A DNA stretch of 10,640 nucleotides from an uncultured Lachnospiraceae bacterium (GCA_947003375.1 CAMQOJ010000106.1:1-10640); one strand, 5' to 3'. Shown: positions 1 to 6,352, counted from the stretch's first letter. Numbers and translations are program-made. Notes: generated by a model from the sequence alone, not told the origin.

Positions 1-127
1 GGGATTATGGGAAAGGTTACATAACTCAGATTTTAAACCCCTCGAATTCGAGGGGTTTAAAAAGCAGGCTGGAGCGAATGCTTTTACAATGTCACCTAAA
101 AAATGGATAGAAGCGACAGATGCTTAA
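1..127 (+). pseudogene. C-terminal fragment of a KilA-N domain protein, cut off by a stop
   Basis: The frame starting at base 2 is open from the window edge to a TAA at 125-127 and gives 41 residues. It contains LWERLHNSDFKPLEFEGFKK and then QAGANAFTMSPKKWIEATDA. This pattern (LWE-L-N-F-P-EF-GF--QAG-N-F-MSP--WIE-T-A) matches the first part of the KilA-N DNA-binding domain found in phage and accessory-element proteins. In that family the chain normally continues with an IGI--K-GRYGGT---DIAFEFASW segment. Here the stop falls exactly where it should begin, and I do not find it in any frame of the next 250 bases. I infer a truncated remnant, probably cut by rearrangement; a complete gene with a genuinely short end is less likely. 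The start lies outside the window. The family call is from memory of the motif. Confidence 0.55.
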
Positions 128-299
128 TTTGCCACTTTACTTCTAAAACGGTAAGGGTATCCAAGGGAAACGGATTGCTTTTGAGGCTAATTCCATTTGA
201 CCGAAAAAATAAATTCTTATGTACGATTATTTGAAGTGGGGAAAATAAAAGAGCCGCTTGACTAGAGCATCTGTAAACAGACACCATCAAGAGACCCTG

Positions 300-315
300 A
301 CTTCCGGTTCTTGAA
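300..315 (+). repeat. Left copy of a 16-base direct repeat flanking the accessory genes
   Basis: ACTTCCGGTTCTTGAA here and ACTTCCGGTTCATGAA at 2775-2790 match at 15 of 16 bases in the same orientation. Both copies are intergenic and bracket the three complete + strand genes between them. The surrounding stretch 128-413 holds no gene I can support. The repeat could be a recombination footprint or chance; the similarity does not extend beyond about 16 bases. Confidence 0.3.
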
Positions 316-413
316 GAAGATATGAGCTTAAGTTTGGAAGACGATAAGCATGTGTCGGAGATATAGGCTGAGACAGGATTGTGGCATTAGAAAAGAGAGG
401 GAACAAGCGTTAC

Positions 414-887
414 ATGAGTTTTGCAGTTTTTTTGGACGTGGACGGCGTTTTGAACACCAGGAAGACAGTCATAAGCTCTCCCGATGGCCATATTGGAGTG
501 GATGACGCCAGAATAGAGATTCTTGCGGGAGCCATTGAAAAGTATGGTGGCGGAGATATTGTCCTGACATCTGACTGGAAGAATGTCAGGATAGGAGGAG
601 ACCTCGATTATTTAAGAGATAAACTGATGGGATATAATCTTGAAATATCTGCAGTGACGAAGGAACACTGGAATAAGAGAGGACAGGGCATTCAGGATTA
701 TCTGGAGGAGCACCCGAAGATAGACGAATATATCATACTTGACGACAATCGATTCGACTTTGAAGATTTTCCCCGATTATGGGAAAGGCTGCTAATAACA
801 GACGGAATTGAGAATGCCGCCTTTGCATCTAAAACGCCAGCGGTAGAGGCAATCATATTTCGGGAATATATAAAGGAGCTTTCATAG
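414..887 (+). CDS. HAD-fold protein of the Swiss-Army-Knife RNA-repair type (HAD_SAK)
   Basis: A 157-aa soluble protein. The N-terminus MSFAVFLDVDGVLNT is HAD motif I, with the paired aspartates D8 and D10. Motif II is LTSDW (T52/S53), a basic residue lies near K88/R89, and motif IV is ILDDN (D110, D111). The order, spacing and short length without a large cap fit the small HAD domain family associated with Swiss-Army-Knife RNA-repair proteins, whose members also occur as stand-alone genes in defence and immunity neighbourhoods. The expected activity is Mg-dependent phosphatase or phosphotransfer; the substrate is unknown. I chose ATG 414 because the domain begins immediately after it and AGAGAGGG lies about 12 bases upstream. 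A GTG at 381 would add 11 unlike residues. The gene is A+T-richer than the genes after position 1500, which suggests separate acquisition. Confidence 0.7.
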   Translation: MSFAVFLDVDGVLNTRKTVISSPDGHIGVDDARIEILAGAIEKYGGGDIVLTSDWKNVRIGGDLDYLRDKLMGYNLEISAVTKEHWNKRGQGIQDYLEEHPKIDEYIILDDNRFDFEDFPRLWERLLITDGIENAAFASKTPAVEAIIFREYIKELS

Positions 888-961
888 TTTGGATTGTTCT
901 GTGAAAGAGCATGGAGATGCTGTCTATGGATAAAACATAGTCCAGCTAAGAAATGTCAATA

Positions 962-977
962 GCTTATTTAAATAAGC
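962..977. repeat. Perfect 16-base palindrome in the intergenic region
   Basis: GCTTATTTAAATAAGC reads identically on both strands. It lies between the HAD gene and the 136-aa gene, one base before a larger hairpin. It could be a regulator-binding site or part of a double stem structure. It has no following T-run, so I do not call it a terminator. Confidence 0.5.
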
Positions 978-978
978 G

Positions 979-1028
979 TCTGCCCCGTCCAGTGCCCATG
1001 CCCATGTCTGGAGGCTGGGCGGGGCAGA
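979..1028 (+). other. Large G+C-rich RNA hairpin upstream of the 136-aa gene
   Basis: Bases 979-992 (TCTGCCCCGTCCAG) pair with 1015-1028 (CTGGGCGGGGCAGA) over 14 positions with a single G-U pair, leaving a 22-base loop. The structure ends 15 bases before the AGGAGAA ribosome binding site of the next gene. No T-tract follows, so it is not a standard intrinsic terminator. It could be an mRNA-stabilising or attenuating leader structure, or a cassette boundary. The pairing is directly visible; the role is open. Confidence 0.5.
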
Positions 1029-1055
1029 TGCGGAACTAAAAACAGGAGAAACATT

Positions 1056-1466
1056 ATGGAGAAAGCGGCTGCAATAGACACTTGCTTAGGTGTTTTGAAT
1101 GGGCGAGATTGTATCTATCTGAATCAGGTGAAACGAGATGCCCTGGATAATCTGACTTTTACGGGGGACATCAACGGTCATCTAATCTCCCGGCACAAGG
1201 ACGAGAAAGAGTGGTTTCCCTATACTCTCATCTTCCAACGGGTGTTGGCCTATTTTGCCTGCGAACTCGACACCTATGAAAATATGGCTATGCCGGGGCA
1301 TCCGGACGACAGCTCCTTCGATTTGATTGAGGACAGTTCCTGGTTAAAATCCCTGCCAGTTAGAGAAGACTTTGACAAAGATATTTATCAGCACTACCGG
1401 CTGTTTACATACGATGATGTTTACGATATTATTGCAGTTTCTTATAAACTAGAAATTGATGTATAA
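1056..1466 (+). CDS. Unrecognised acidic 136-aa protein, possible immunity protein
   Basis: A 136-aa protein with a good ribosome binding site (AGGAGAA at 1044-1050, five bases before the ATG). It has no signal peptide or clear membrane segment. It is rich in Asp and Glu and in aromatic residues. Visible landmarks are HLISRHKDEKEWFPYTLIF in the centre and HYRLFTYDDVYDIIAVSYK near the end. I do not recognise the family with certainty. The small size, acidity and aromatic C-terminal strand pattern are typical of immunity proteins in polymorphic-toxin gene arrays, and the next gene (DUF4261) starts only 38 bases downstream, so the two are probably co-transcribed. No toxin gene is visible nearby. 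The immunity role is inference from context only. Confidence 0.65.
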   Translation: MEKAAAIDTCLGVLNGRDCIYLNQVKRDALDNLTFTGDINGHLISRHKDEKEWFPYTLIFQRVLAYFACELDTYENMAMPGHPDDSSFDLIEDSSWLKSLPVREDFDKDIYQHYRLFTYDDVYDIIAVSYKLEIDV

Positions 1467-1504
1467 ATGGTTTTCCCTTTATCAAATCGAAGGAGGTAAC
1501 TGAT

Positions 1505-2650
1505 GTGAACCAAGAACAAATGAATGCCGCTATGGAGTCCCTGACCCAGTGGCTTGCCCATCCGGCGGAGCTGGGCAAGGCTCCGGCAAAAATCGAGTGC
1601 GCCGGGGAGTTTGAACTGCATGATCTGCACTACTACATTTTCAGGTACAAAAAGAGCCTGATGGGGAAATGGCTGCTGGGCGTCTGCGGCGGCTACGAGG
1701 GGGACGAACTGGAGCACTGCGGCCATGTGTTCAGCGAGATGGAGGACTATGACCCGGCCACTGCCCAGGAAAAGGCCATCGCTCTGGTGGAAGTGATGCG
1801 CTCCTACTGGATGGAGCAGGCCCGGCGGGCGGAGGAGCAAAAGGAGAACCCCGGCACCTTCGTCAATTATGTCCTTCTGAAAGAGGCCAGGTGGGACAAA
1901 GAGGCCCTTCTGCGGGATTTGAAAGAAAGCTGGGGCATCGAGGATGAACCGGATGACAGCGAAGATGAGGACGGCGAGGATGAGGACAGCGAGGATGAAG
2001 ACAGCGAAGATGAGGGCGGCGAGGACGGGGAAACCGATGAGGTTTTTCTTATCAGTTATCAGGGGGCTATGATTGCCGTATCCTTCATGCCCGCGCCCAT
2101 TCCCGACGGCGAGGCGGAAGAGGCTGCGGCCAAAAACTTCATGTGGTGCAATGGCGCGGAACAGGTAAAAGACCATGTGGCCCATCTTCTGATTGCTGTC
2201 ATAGGCAAGGAGATTTCTCCCATCGAATGCGGCACACTCCTCGTCAAAACAGTGGTCTCCGCCTGCAAGCAGGACGGGGTGCTGGGCATTTACACCGGCG
2301 AGGTGGTCTATGCCCCGGACTATTATCAGCATTTCTCCGGGATGCTGGAAGAAGATTTGTTTCCCATTTACAATCTGGTCTGGATCGGGATTTACAATGG
2401 CAAAAAGGGTCTTTGCGCCTACACCGGCGGAATGCGGTACTTCGGTTATGACGAAATGGAAGTGCTGGACAGTCAGGCCGATGTCCAGGCCCTCCACGAA
2501 TTTCTCTCTGACATTGCCAATTATGTGATTAGCGAAGATGTGGTATTGCATGACGGGGAGACCATTGGCTTTTCCGAGGATCAAAAGCTGCCCATCACAA
2601 AGAGCGGGGGTGTTGCCGTAGAGGGTGACAGCTTGAAAATCGAATTTTAG
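1505..2650 (+). CDS. DUF4261 protein with N-terminal extension and acidic repeat insert
   Basis: A 381-aa cytosolic protein. Residues 1-110 form a domain with WLAHPAELGKAP and WLLGVCGGYEGDELEHCGHVF that I cannot name. From about residue 118 the sequence follows the DUF4261 pattern: NYVLLKEARWDKEALLRDLK, then from residue 180 FLISYQGAMIAVSFMPAPIP, followed by a segment with AHLLIAVIG and GIYTGEVVYAP. DUF4261 has no firmly known activity and is often found in accessory and immunity-type gene arrays. Residues 145-179 are almost entirely Asp, Glu, Ser and Gly, and interrupt the domain at a loop. The start is GTG at 1505, eight bases after AGGAGG (1491-1496). An ATG at 1503 overlaps it but is followed directly by TGA, so it cannot serve. 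The gene is G+C-rich, unlike the first genes of the window. Confidence 0.75.
   Translation: MNQEQMNAAMESLTQWLAHPAELGKAPAKIECAGEFELHDLHYYIFRYKKSLMGKWLLGVCGGYEGDELEHCGHVFSEMEDYDPATAQEKAIALVEVMRSYWMEQARRAEEQKENPGTFVNYVLLKEARWDKEALLRDLKESWGIEDEPDDSEDEDGEDEDSEDEDSEDEGGEDGETDEVFLISYQGAMIAVSFMPAPIPDGEAEEAAAKNFMWCNGAEQVKDHVAHLLIAVIGKEISPIECGTLLVKTVVSACKQDGVLGIYTGEVVYAPDYYQHFSGMLEEDLFPIYNLVWIGIYNGKKGLCAYTGGMRYFGYDEMEVLDSQADVQALHEFLSDIANYVISEDVVLHDGETIGFSEDQKLPITKSGGVAVEGDSLKIEF
1961..2020 (+). repeat. Four tandem 15-base units coding an acidic pentapeptide
   Basis: The units start at 1961, 1976, 1991 and 2006, each a variant of GAGGATGAGGACAGC, and encode EDEDG, EDEDS, EDEDS and EDEGG. Degenerate partial units flank them on both sides. 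The 15-base period keeps the frame, so gain or loss of units changes only the length of the acidic loop in the DUF4261 protein. Confidence 0.8.
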
Positions 2651-2774
2651 GTTCGGGCGAACAGCTTGTTGTTTTACGCTTTTGCGGCTGGGAATCACGC
2701 CCCGGGCGGTTAGCAGATGGGAGCGGGGACGCTATCGATGAGGGGACTACAGGCGCAGTATAAACAGGGGCGGA

Positions 2775-2790
2775 ACTTCCGGTTCATGAA
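2775..2790 (+). repeat. Right copy of the 16-base direct repeat
   Basis: ACTTCCGGTTCATGAA, matching 300-315 at 15 of 16 positions in the same orientation. It lies in the 166-base gap (2651-2816) between the convergent DUF4261 and nuclease genes. Apart from this repeat and a few short inverted repeats, I see no gene and no convincing terminator in that gap. Confidence 0.3.
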
Positions 2791-2816
2791 CTGATAAGGA
2801 CCGCACTTCGAATCCC

Positions 2817-4253
2817 TCAAATCTCTCCCAAAATATAACTGTTATTGATCCAAAAGCTCTGCGTAGTCATCCACTGCCCGTCCGGCAGCGGATTGGCGTC
2901 CCGCTCCACATTCCCGCGGACGATGCCGTTCGCCAGCCGATATGCCGACTTTGCCGCATGCGGGCGGATATGGATGATCCGGTTGTCGCCCTTCCCGGGA
3001 AGGTTGTTGGAAATGGTGCCGTTGGGGCTGACCGAGAACCTGACCCCTTCCCGGATGGTCCGCCGCACGGCCTCCCACCCTTCCCTGACGGTAACCTCCA
3101 GGTCTGCCCCAGGCATGTTCCAGAATCTGGCGCTGCGCAGGACATATTCCCTCCCCCGGCGCCTGTAGACCACGAACAGGAACCTTGTCTCGGAGAAATA
3201 GGCATACACATCAGAATCCTCCCACTCCTGGGAGGCAAGGTCTAGGAACCGGAAGGGCGGGAACGACATGCTTTCGCGCATGGCCCCATCCTCCTCCAGG
3301 CGGATGGCCTTCACCACGATATTGGCCTTCACGAATTCCTCCGCGTGGTTCCCCCTGATCCCCAGCATGCGGTAGGCAAGGTCGATCCACTGGGCCTTGT
3401 TGCCGTTATATTCCCTGCCATACTCTGCGCAGAGCTCCCTGTCGCTTTGGCCGAAATGCCTGGAGATCCGCTCCATGACAATCTCCTCGAAAGATTGCTC
3501 TTTTAATGCGGCGCTGTCCGAAACGACCCTCTCGCAGGGCACCGCGTCCCGGAGTATGTATGTGTGCAGGACATAGTCCATGTATTGGCGCTTCAGGCAG
3601 AAGTTTCTCTTTTTGGCCGGTACATGGTCTCCATAATATTGCGGCCGGAGGCTCTTCTCCGCCGTGGCCCCTTTGGTGCAGGCCCCGAGATAAAGGGTAT
3701 CGCTTTCGGACAATTCATGCGCTTTCCCGGCAATGATCTTGTTGACTATCTTCCTGTAGTCACTGGTGATGACGTCCAGGTCGGTGGCGGGCGGGGTGAA
3801 TAGATTGACGTACAGTATCCTGTAGAGCATTCTGGGGACAGACTTGTCCCGCAGGTAATGGACAAGCAGGAGCAGCCGGATCTTTTCCCATACATGGCTC
3901 CGGTAAAAGTCCTCCTCCACTGGCTCCTCATAGGAGATATTGGTGACGGACAGGCGCTCCCCGGCCGTATAGGTTCCGTCCTTCCTGACATCGATGCAGG
4001 TCTGCTTCAGCTCCACGCCTGTCTCCCGGAAATCGGCGGCCTGGTCGCCGTTGGGCTTATAGCCAAAGTAATATTCCTCCAGGAAATTGCCCAGCTGCCC
4101 CTTGGCTCTGGCGTCCTCGGACAGCGTTTGCGCATCAGGGATCCCCATGTGGGACAGATACTGATTCCTGATATCCAGGAATGTTTTCCCCTCCAGCCTT
4201 TTCGCGTATCTGAAGATGCTGTCAGCCGATGTCCTGTCGTAATCAAATAACAT
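2817..4253 (-). CDS. Sau3AI/MutH-type type II restriction endonuclease (probably GATC)
   Basis: A 478-aa protein, close to the length of Sau3AI. The N-terminal MutH-like catalytic domain shows GQLGNFLEEYYFGY (residues 52-65), then ADFRETGVELK (73-83) and AGERLSVTNISY (97-108). The D74-x6-E81-x-K83 spacing is that of the MutH/Sau3AI active site, with E59 or E60 as the conserved preceding acid, so the enzyme appears intact. The remaining ~300 residues correspond in size to the second, non-catalytic half of Sau3AI, which serves DNA binding and allostery. Family members cut at GATC unless it is methylated (Sau3AI itself is blocked by cytosine methylation). The start at 4253 follows a purine-rich GGAAGGGAAGGG. 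The gene has its own promoter. No methyltransferase lies on either side, which is unusual for a type II enzyme. Confidence 0.85.
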   Translation of the reverse strand: MLFDYDRTSADSIFRYAKRLEGKTFLDIRNQYLSHMGIPDAQTLSEDARAKGQLGNFLEEYYFGYKPNGDQAADFRETGVELKQTCIDVRKDGTYTAGERLSVTNISYEEPVEEDFYRSHVWEKIRLLLLVHYLRDKSVPRMLYRILYVNLFTPPATDLDVITSDYRKIVNKIIAGKAHELSESDTLYLGACTKGATAEKSLRPQYYGDHVPAKKRNFCLKRQYMDYVLHTYILRDAVPCERVVSDSAALKEQSFEEIVMERISRHFGQSDRELCAEYGREYNGNKAQWIDLAYRMLGIRGNHAEEFVKANIVVKAIRLEEDGAMRESMSFPPFRFLDLASQEWEDSDVYAYFSETRFLFVVYRRRGREYVLRSARFWNMPGADLEVTVREGWEAVRRTIREGVRFSVSPNGTISNNLPGKGDNRIIHIRPHAAKSAYRLANGIVRGNVERDANPLPDGQWMTTQSFWINNSYILGEI

Positions 4254-4288
4254 TGCTGCCCTTCCCTTCCTTTTCTTCCTTCAATAAA

Positions 4289-4317
4289 ACCATACAATCA
4301 GGATAGCTCTCTGTCAA
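4289..4317 (-). promoter_or_regulatory. Promoter of the Sau3AI-like gene
   Basis: On the - strand, TTGACA (4317-4312) is followed by a 17-base spacer and TATGGT (4294-4289), 36 bases before the start codon at 4253. The -35 is perfect and the -10 matches four of six. The spacer and flanks closely resemble the shell-operon promoter at 6780-6808. Confidence 0.65.
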
Positions 4318-4335
4318 GACAAAAATCTTCTCGAT

Positions 4336-4810
4336 ATGCGGCTTGGAGAGAAGATTCTGGCATCTGCCCATATTGGAAACTCGCAGGTTCCGGAGGTGAG
4401 GAACCTCTTTTTGAGTAAGCTGGCCGTCATGCGGGAGAGGGGAGTGGAGTGCCGTCTGGAAACCCTCTATCCGGTTGTGGCGGTGGATATGGATATATGG
4501 GATTATGTCCGCTGCCTGGGGATTCTGACGGACAACGCCCTGGAGGCCGCGCTGGAAACGGAGCAGCCCTGGGTGGAGATTATCCTGTTGGCCCAGGATG
4601 GATGGGTGTCCTTTCGGATATCCAATCCCTATGCGAATGTCATTGAACCCGAAAAAATGTGGGACAACGGCTGGTCTACCAAAGGATTGGGCCGGGGCTG
4701 GACCTGCCCGGCTATCAGCGCATTTTGGAGGATTACCCCAATGCCGCTGCCGCACCAGCTGGGAGAGCGGCGTGTTCGTGCAGGAGATGACAGTGGAGGG
4801 CAGGCCATGA
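4336..4810 (+). pseudogene. Remnant of an AgrC-like sensor kinase (C-terminal ATPase part)
   Basis: The translation shows the GHKL-type ATPase region of AgrC-family sensor kinases: SKLAVMRERGVECRLE, the N-box ILTDNALEAALE, then ISNPYANVI and KMWDNGWSTKGLGRG. The N-terminal membrane segments and the phosphorylated-histidine region are absent, since the segment begins right after the nuclease promoter. Two single-base losses break the frame. Near 4697 the frame leaves the expected LPGYQRILEDYPNAA reading, and near 4750-4754 it leaves again before SWESGVFVQEMTVEGRP and a TGA at 4808-4810. That TGA overlaps the ATG of the next remnant (ATGA), the usual coupling of agrC- and agrA-like genes. The kinase is therefore truncated and frameshifted and cannot be functional as written. 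Confidence 0.75.
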
Positions 4811-5072
4811 TTGGAGTTTATCTATGTGATGACGAGGAAGCTGTCCGCCGCCAGATTCAGGCTGCCCTGGAGAGGAAGATTTTCATGGAGAACTATGACA
4901 TGAAGATGGTGTGCAGCGCGGCCAGCGCACAGGAATTGCTGGCCGCGGCGGAAACGGAGAGGCGTGGAATCTATTTCCTGGACGTGGAGCTGAGGAATGG
5001 GGAATGGGACGGCTTGGATACTACAGAAACGCGGCTCCGTGGCGGGGATTTCACAAAAATCGTTTACACGGG
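4807..5072 (+). pseudogene. Truncated AgrA-like response regulator (receiver domain only)
   Basis: Starting with ATG at 4807, the protein opens MIGVYLCDDEEAVRRQI, with the acidic pair D8/D9. The likely phosphoacceptor D59 lies in IYFLDVELRNGEWDGLD, and the segment runs on to DFTKIVYTG. This is the start of a LytTR-type (AgrA-family) response regulator. After about residue 88 the match stops. The last receiver strands and the DNA-binding LytTR domain are missing, and the frame runs straight into sequence of an unrelated membrane protein. It was evidently the partner of the preceding kinase remnant, with overlapping stop and start codons. I read it as a deletion product. Confidence 0.7.
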
Positions 5073-5388
5073 GCTTCTGGTCTTTTGCTATTGGATGTGG
5101 GCGAGACAGGCCTGGTATGGCTCCTATGACACGATTCAGTGCATGGTCATCATATTTACCATTGTATTTTTCACGGAGCAGGCATACCGCATCCGCAGGT
5201 ACAGCAGAGAAGAAAAGGATGAGCAGGCAATCCGGAAGCTGCGCAGGATAGATGCAATCGGTTTGAAGGTCATGGTACCCTCAACGGCGGTCATTGCTTT
5301 CAGCTCTGCCGTTGCGTTCCCGGACGGAAGAACGGCGGGCTATGCGCTGGTCGGGACCATATTGGCATTGGCCGTCATGCGATTCATT
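5073..5388 (+). pseudogene. C-terminal fragment of an unidentified membrane protein
   Basis: About 105 codons continue in frame from the regulator remnant. There are hydrophobic stretches LLVFCYWMW, MVIIFTIVFFTE, MVPSTAVIAFSSAVAF and YALVGTILALAVMRFILF. A strongly charged loop (YRIRRYSREEKDEQAIRKLR) lies between the second and third. This looks like the last three or four membrane segments of an integral membrane protein. There is no start codon context, and no stop before the 3' end of the oppositely oriented eutP gene at 5389, so both ends are missing. I cannot name the family. Confidence 0.55.
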
Positions 5389-5892
5389 TTATTTTGCCAT
5401 ATCCTCCCACTCGTTCAGCCCCATGCCCTGCCTGCGCTTCGCCTCCGCAAGCGTCATCTGCGGCAAATCCTCCCCCAGATACTCCATGAGTTCATCGATG
5501 CCCTCCCTGGTCACATTGTTGATGAGGAAGATGCGGTCGCACCCCGCGTTGACCAGCCACTGCCTGACCATGGGGATATTGGCATAGGGGGAGTCGATCT
5601 TCGTGATGATGCCGATGAGGGGGCGGAGGATGAAGGAGCGGAGGCTGGGGCTGAACAGATTGTAGGGCTCGTCCGCAGCCTGCACCACGGCCACCACGTC
5701 CGCCTCAAAGGAAAAGCAGGCCAGCCCTGCGCTGAAGTGCTTGGATTCCGCATACTCCCCTGGAGAGTCGATGGTGTCGTCATCGGAGCTGGTATACTGT
5801 GTCTTCACATAGTGGAGCTCTTCGCCCCGCAGGGCCTGGGTCAGGGAAGTCTTTCCGGCCTCGCTCCTGCCCATCAAAAATAGTTTCTTCAT
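5389..5892 (-). CDS. eutP: EutP/PduV-type microcompartment-associated GTPase
   Basis: A 167-aa P-loop GTPase-fold protein. Walker A is GRSEAGKTS (residues 8-16), the G3-type motif is DSPGE (D42, G45), and the guanine-specificity motif appears as TKID (97-100). Short single-domain proteins of this kind form the EutP/PduV family, found in ethanolamine and propanediol microcompartment operons. PduV has been reported to associate with the shell and to influence microcompartment positioning, and EutP has also been proposed to have acetate kinase activity. The protein has a ~20-residue charged C-terminal tail (LAEAKRRQGMGLNEWEDMAK). It is the third gene of the shell operon, 20 bases after the preceding stop, with AAGGAGA and GGGCGGA upstream as possible ribosome binding sites. 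Its 3' end abuts the membrane-protein remnant and I see no terminator there. Confidence 0.85.
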   Translation of the reverse strand: MKKLFLMGRSEAGKTSLTQALRGEELHYVKTQYTSSDDDTIDSPGEYAESKHFSAGLACFSFEADVVAVVQAADEPYNLFSPSLRSFILRPLIGIITKIDSPYANIPMVRQWLVNAGCDRIFLINNVTREGIDELMEYLGEDLPQMTLAEAKRRQGMGLNEWEDMAK

Positions 5893-5912
5893 GCTTATTC
5901 CGCCCTGTCTCC

Positions 5913-6341
5913 TTAACTTTTGTGGACCGCGCAGGTCTGGAAGCCCAGCGCCTCACCGAAGAACCTGACCACTTCCTCCACCGCGGTCTCCACCTCCGAC
6001 AGCCCGCCGGTGAGGATCAGGGAGCCGCAGAAGCGGTCCATGAAGCCGATCTGCACGTCCGCGCTCTTCATGGCCACATCGGCAGCCACCACCACGGCCT
6101 CCCAGGGGGTAAAGCGGATCAGGCCCAGGGATTCTCCTCGATGATCCTCGCCCTCGTGGACACCGATGTGCAGCCCCAGGTTCTGGTAGACCGGGGGCTG
6201 GGGGGCGCTGATCACATGGGCCAGGCACACCTCTTTGCCGGGGATGCGGAGCCTGGTCAGGCGCAGCCGCTTCCCCTTCAGTTGTTCATAATCCTTATGG
6301 AAGAGCTTTTCCAGCAGCTCCTTCTGTGTGATGCGGGCCAT
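5913..6341 (-). CDS. EutS/PduU-type shell protein with an N-terminal extension
   Basis: A 142-aa circularly permuted BMC-domain protein. The core LGLIRFTPWEAVVVAADVA (72-90), then KSADVQIGFMDRFCGSLILTGG (92-113) matches the EutS/PduU signature of hexameric shell proteins with a central beta-barrel. It has about 17 more residues before the domain than its neighbour. These begin MARITQKELLEKLFHKDYEQ, which could form an amphipathic helix, followed by a basic KGKRLRLTRLR stretch. It also carries a His/Glu-rich insert (HEGEDHRGE, residues 62-70). Its start lies 11 bases after the stop of the upstream paralog, and its AGGGAG ribosome binding site overlaps that stop codon, implying coupled translation. 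The two copies are divergent in sequence, so they probably have separate roles. Confidence 0.85.
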   Translation of the reverse strand: MARITQKELLEKLFHKDYEQLKGKRLRLTRLRIPGKEVCLAHVISAPQPPVYQNLGLHIGVHEGEDHRGESLGLIRFTPWEAVVVAADVAMKSADVQIGFMDRFCGSLILTGGLSEVETAVEEVVRFFGEALGFQTCAVHKS

Positions 6342-6352
6342 AGTCGCGCTCC

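Noticed and set aside
4..17. 14-base identity GATTATGGGAAAGG with the HAD gene near 775-788
   Set aside because: Both encode LWER in unrelated proteins and the flanks do not match; treated as coincidence.
31..62. Perfect 32-base palindrome centred on GAATTC, looking like a terminator
   Set aside because: It lies inside the KilA-N reading frame and encodes FKPLEFEGFK; the codons produce the symmetry, and no T-run follows on either strand.
96..290. 64-codon - strand frame
   Set aside because: No ribosome binding site and no recognisable pattern; it overlaps the KilA-N tail and A+T-rich filler.
1442..2698. 418-codon frame on the - strand
   Set aside because: Complementary to the DUF4261 gene; the Leu/Ile/Val run is the antisense of the acidic repeat, and there is no ribosome binding site or family match.
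2795..2820. TTCGAATCC motif resembling a tRNA T-arm
   Set aside because: The flanking bases do not form a T-stem or acceptor stem, and no cloverleaf can be drawn upstream.
4336..5883. Single 515-codon open frame
   Set aside because: It is a chimera of frameshifted and truncated remnants, and its last ~165 codons are antisense to the well-supported eutP gene.
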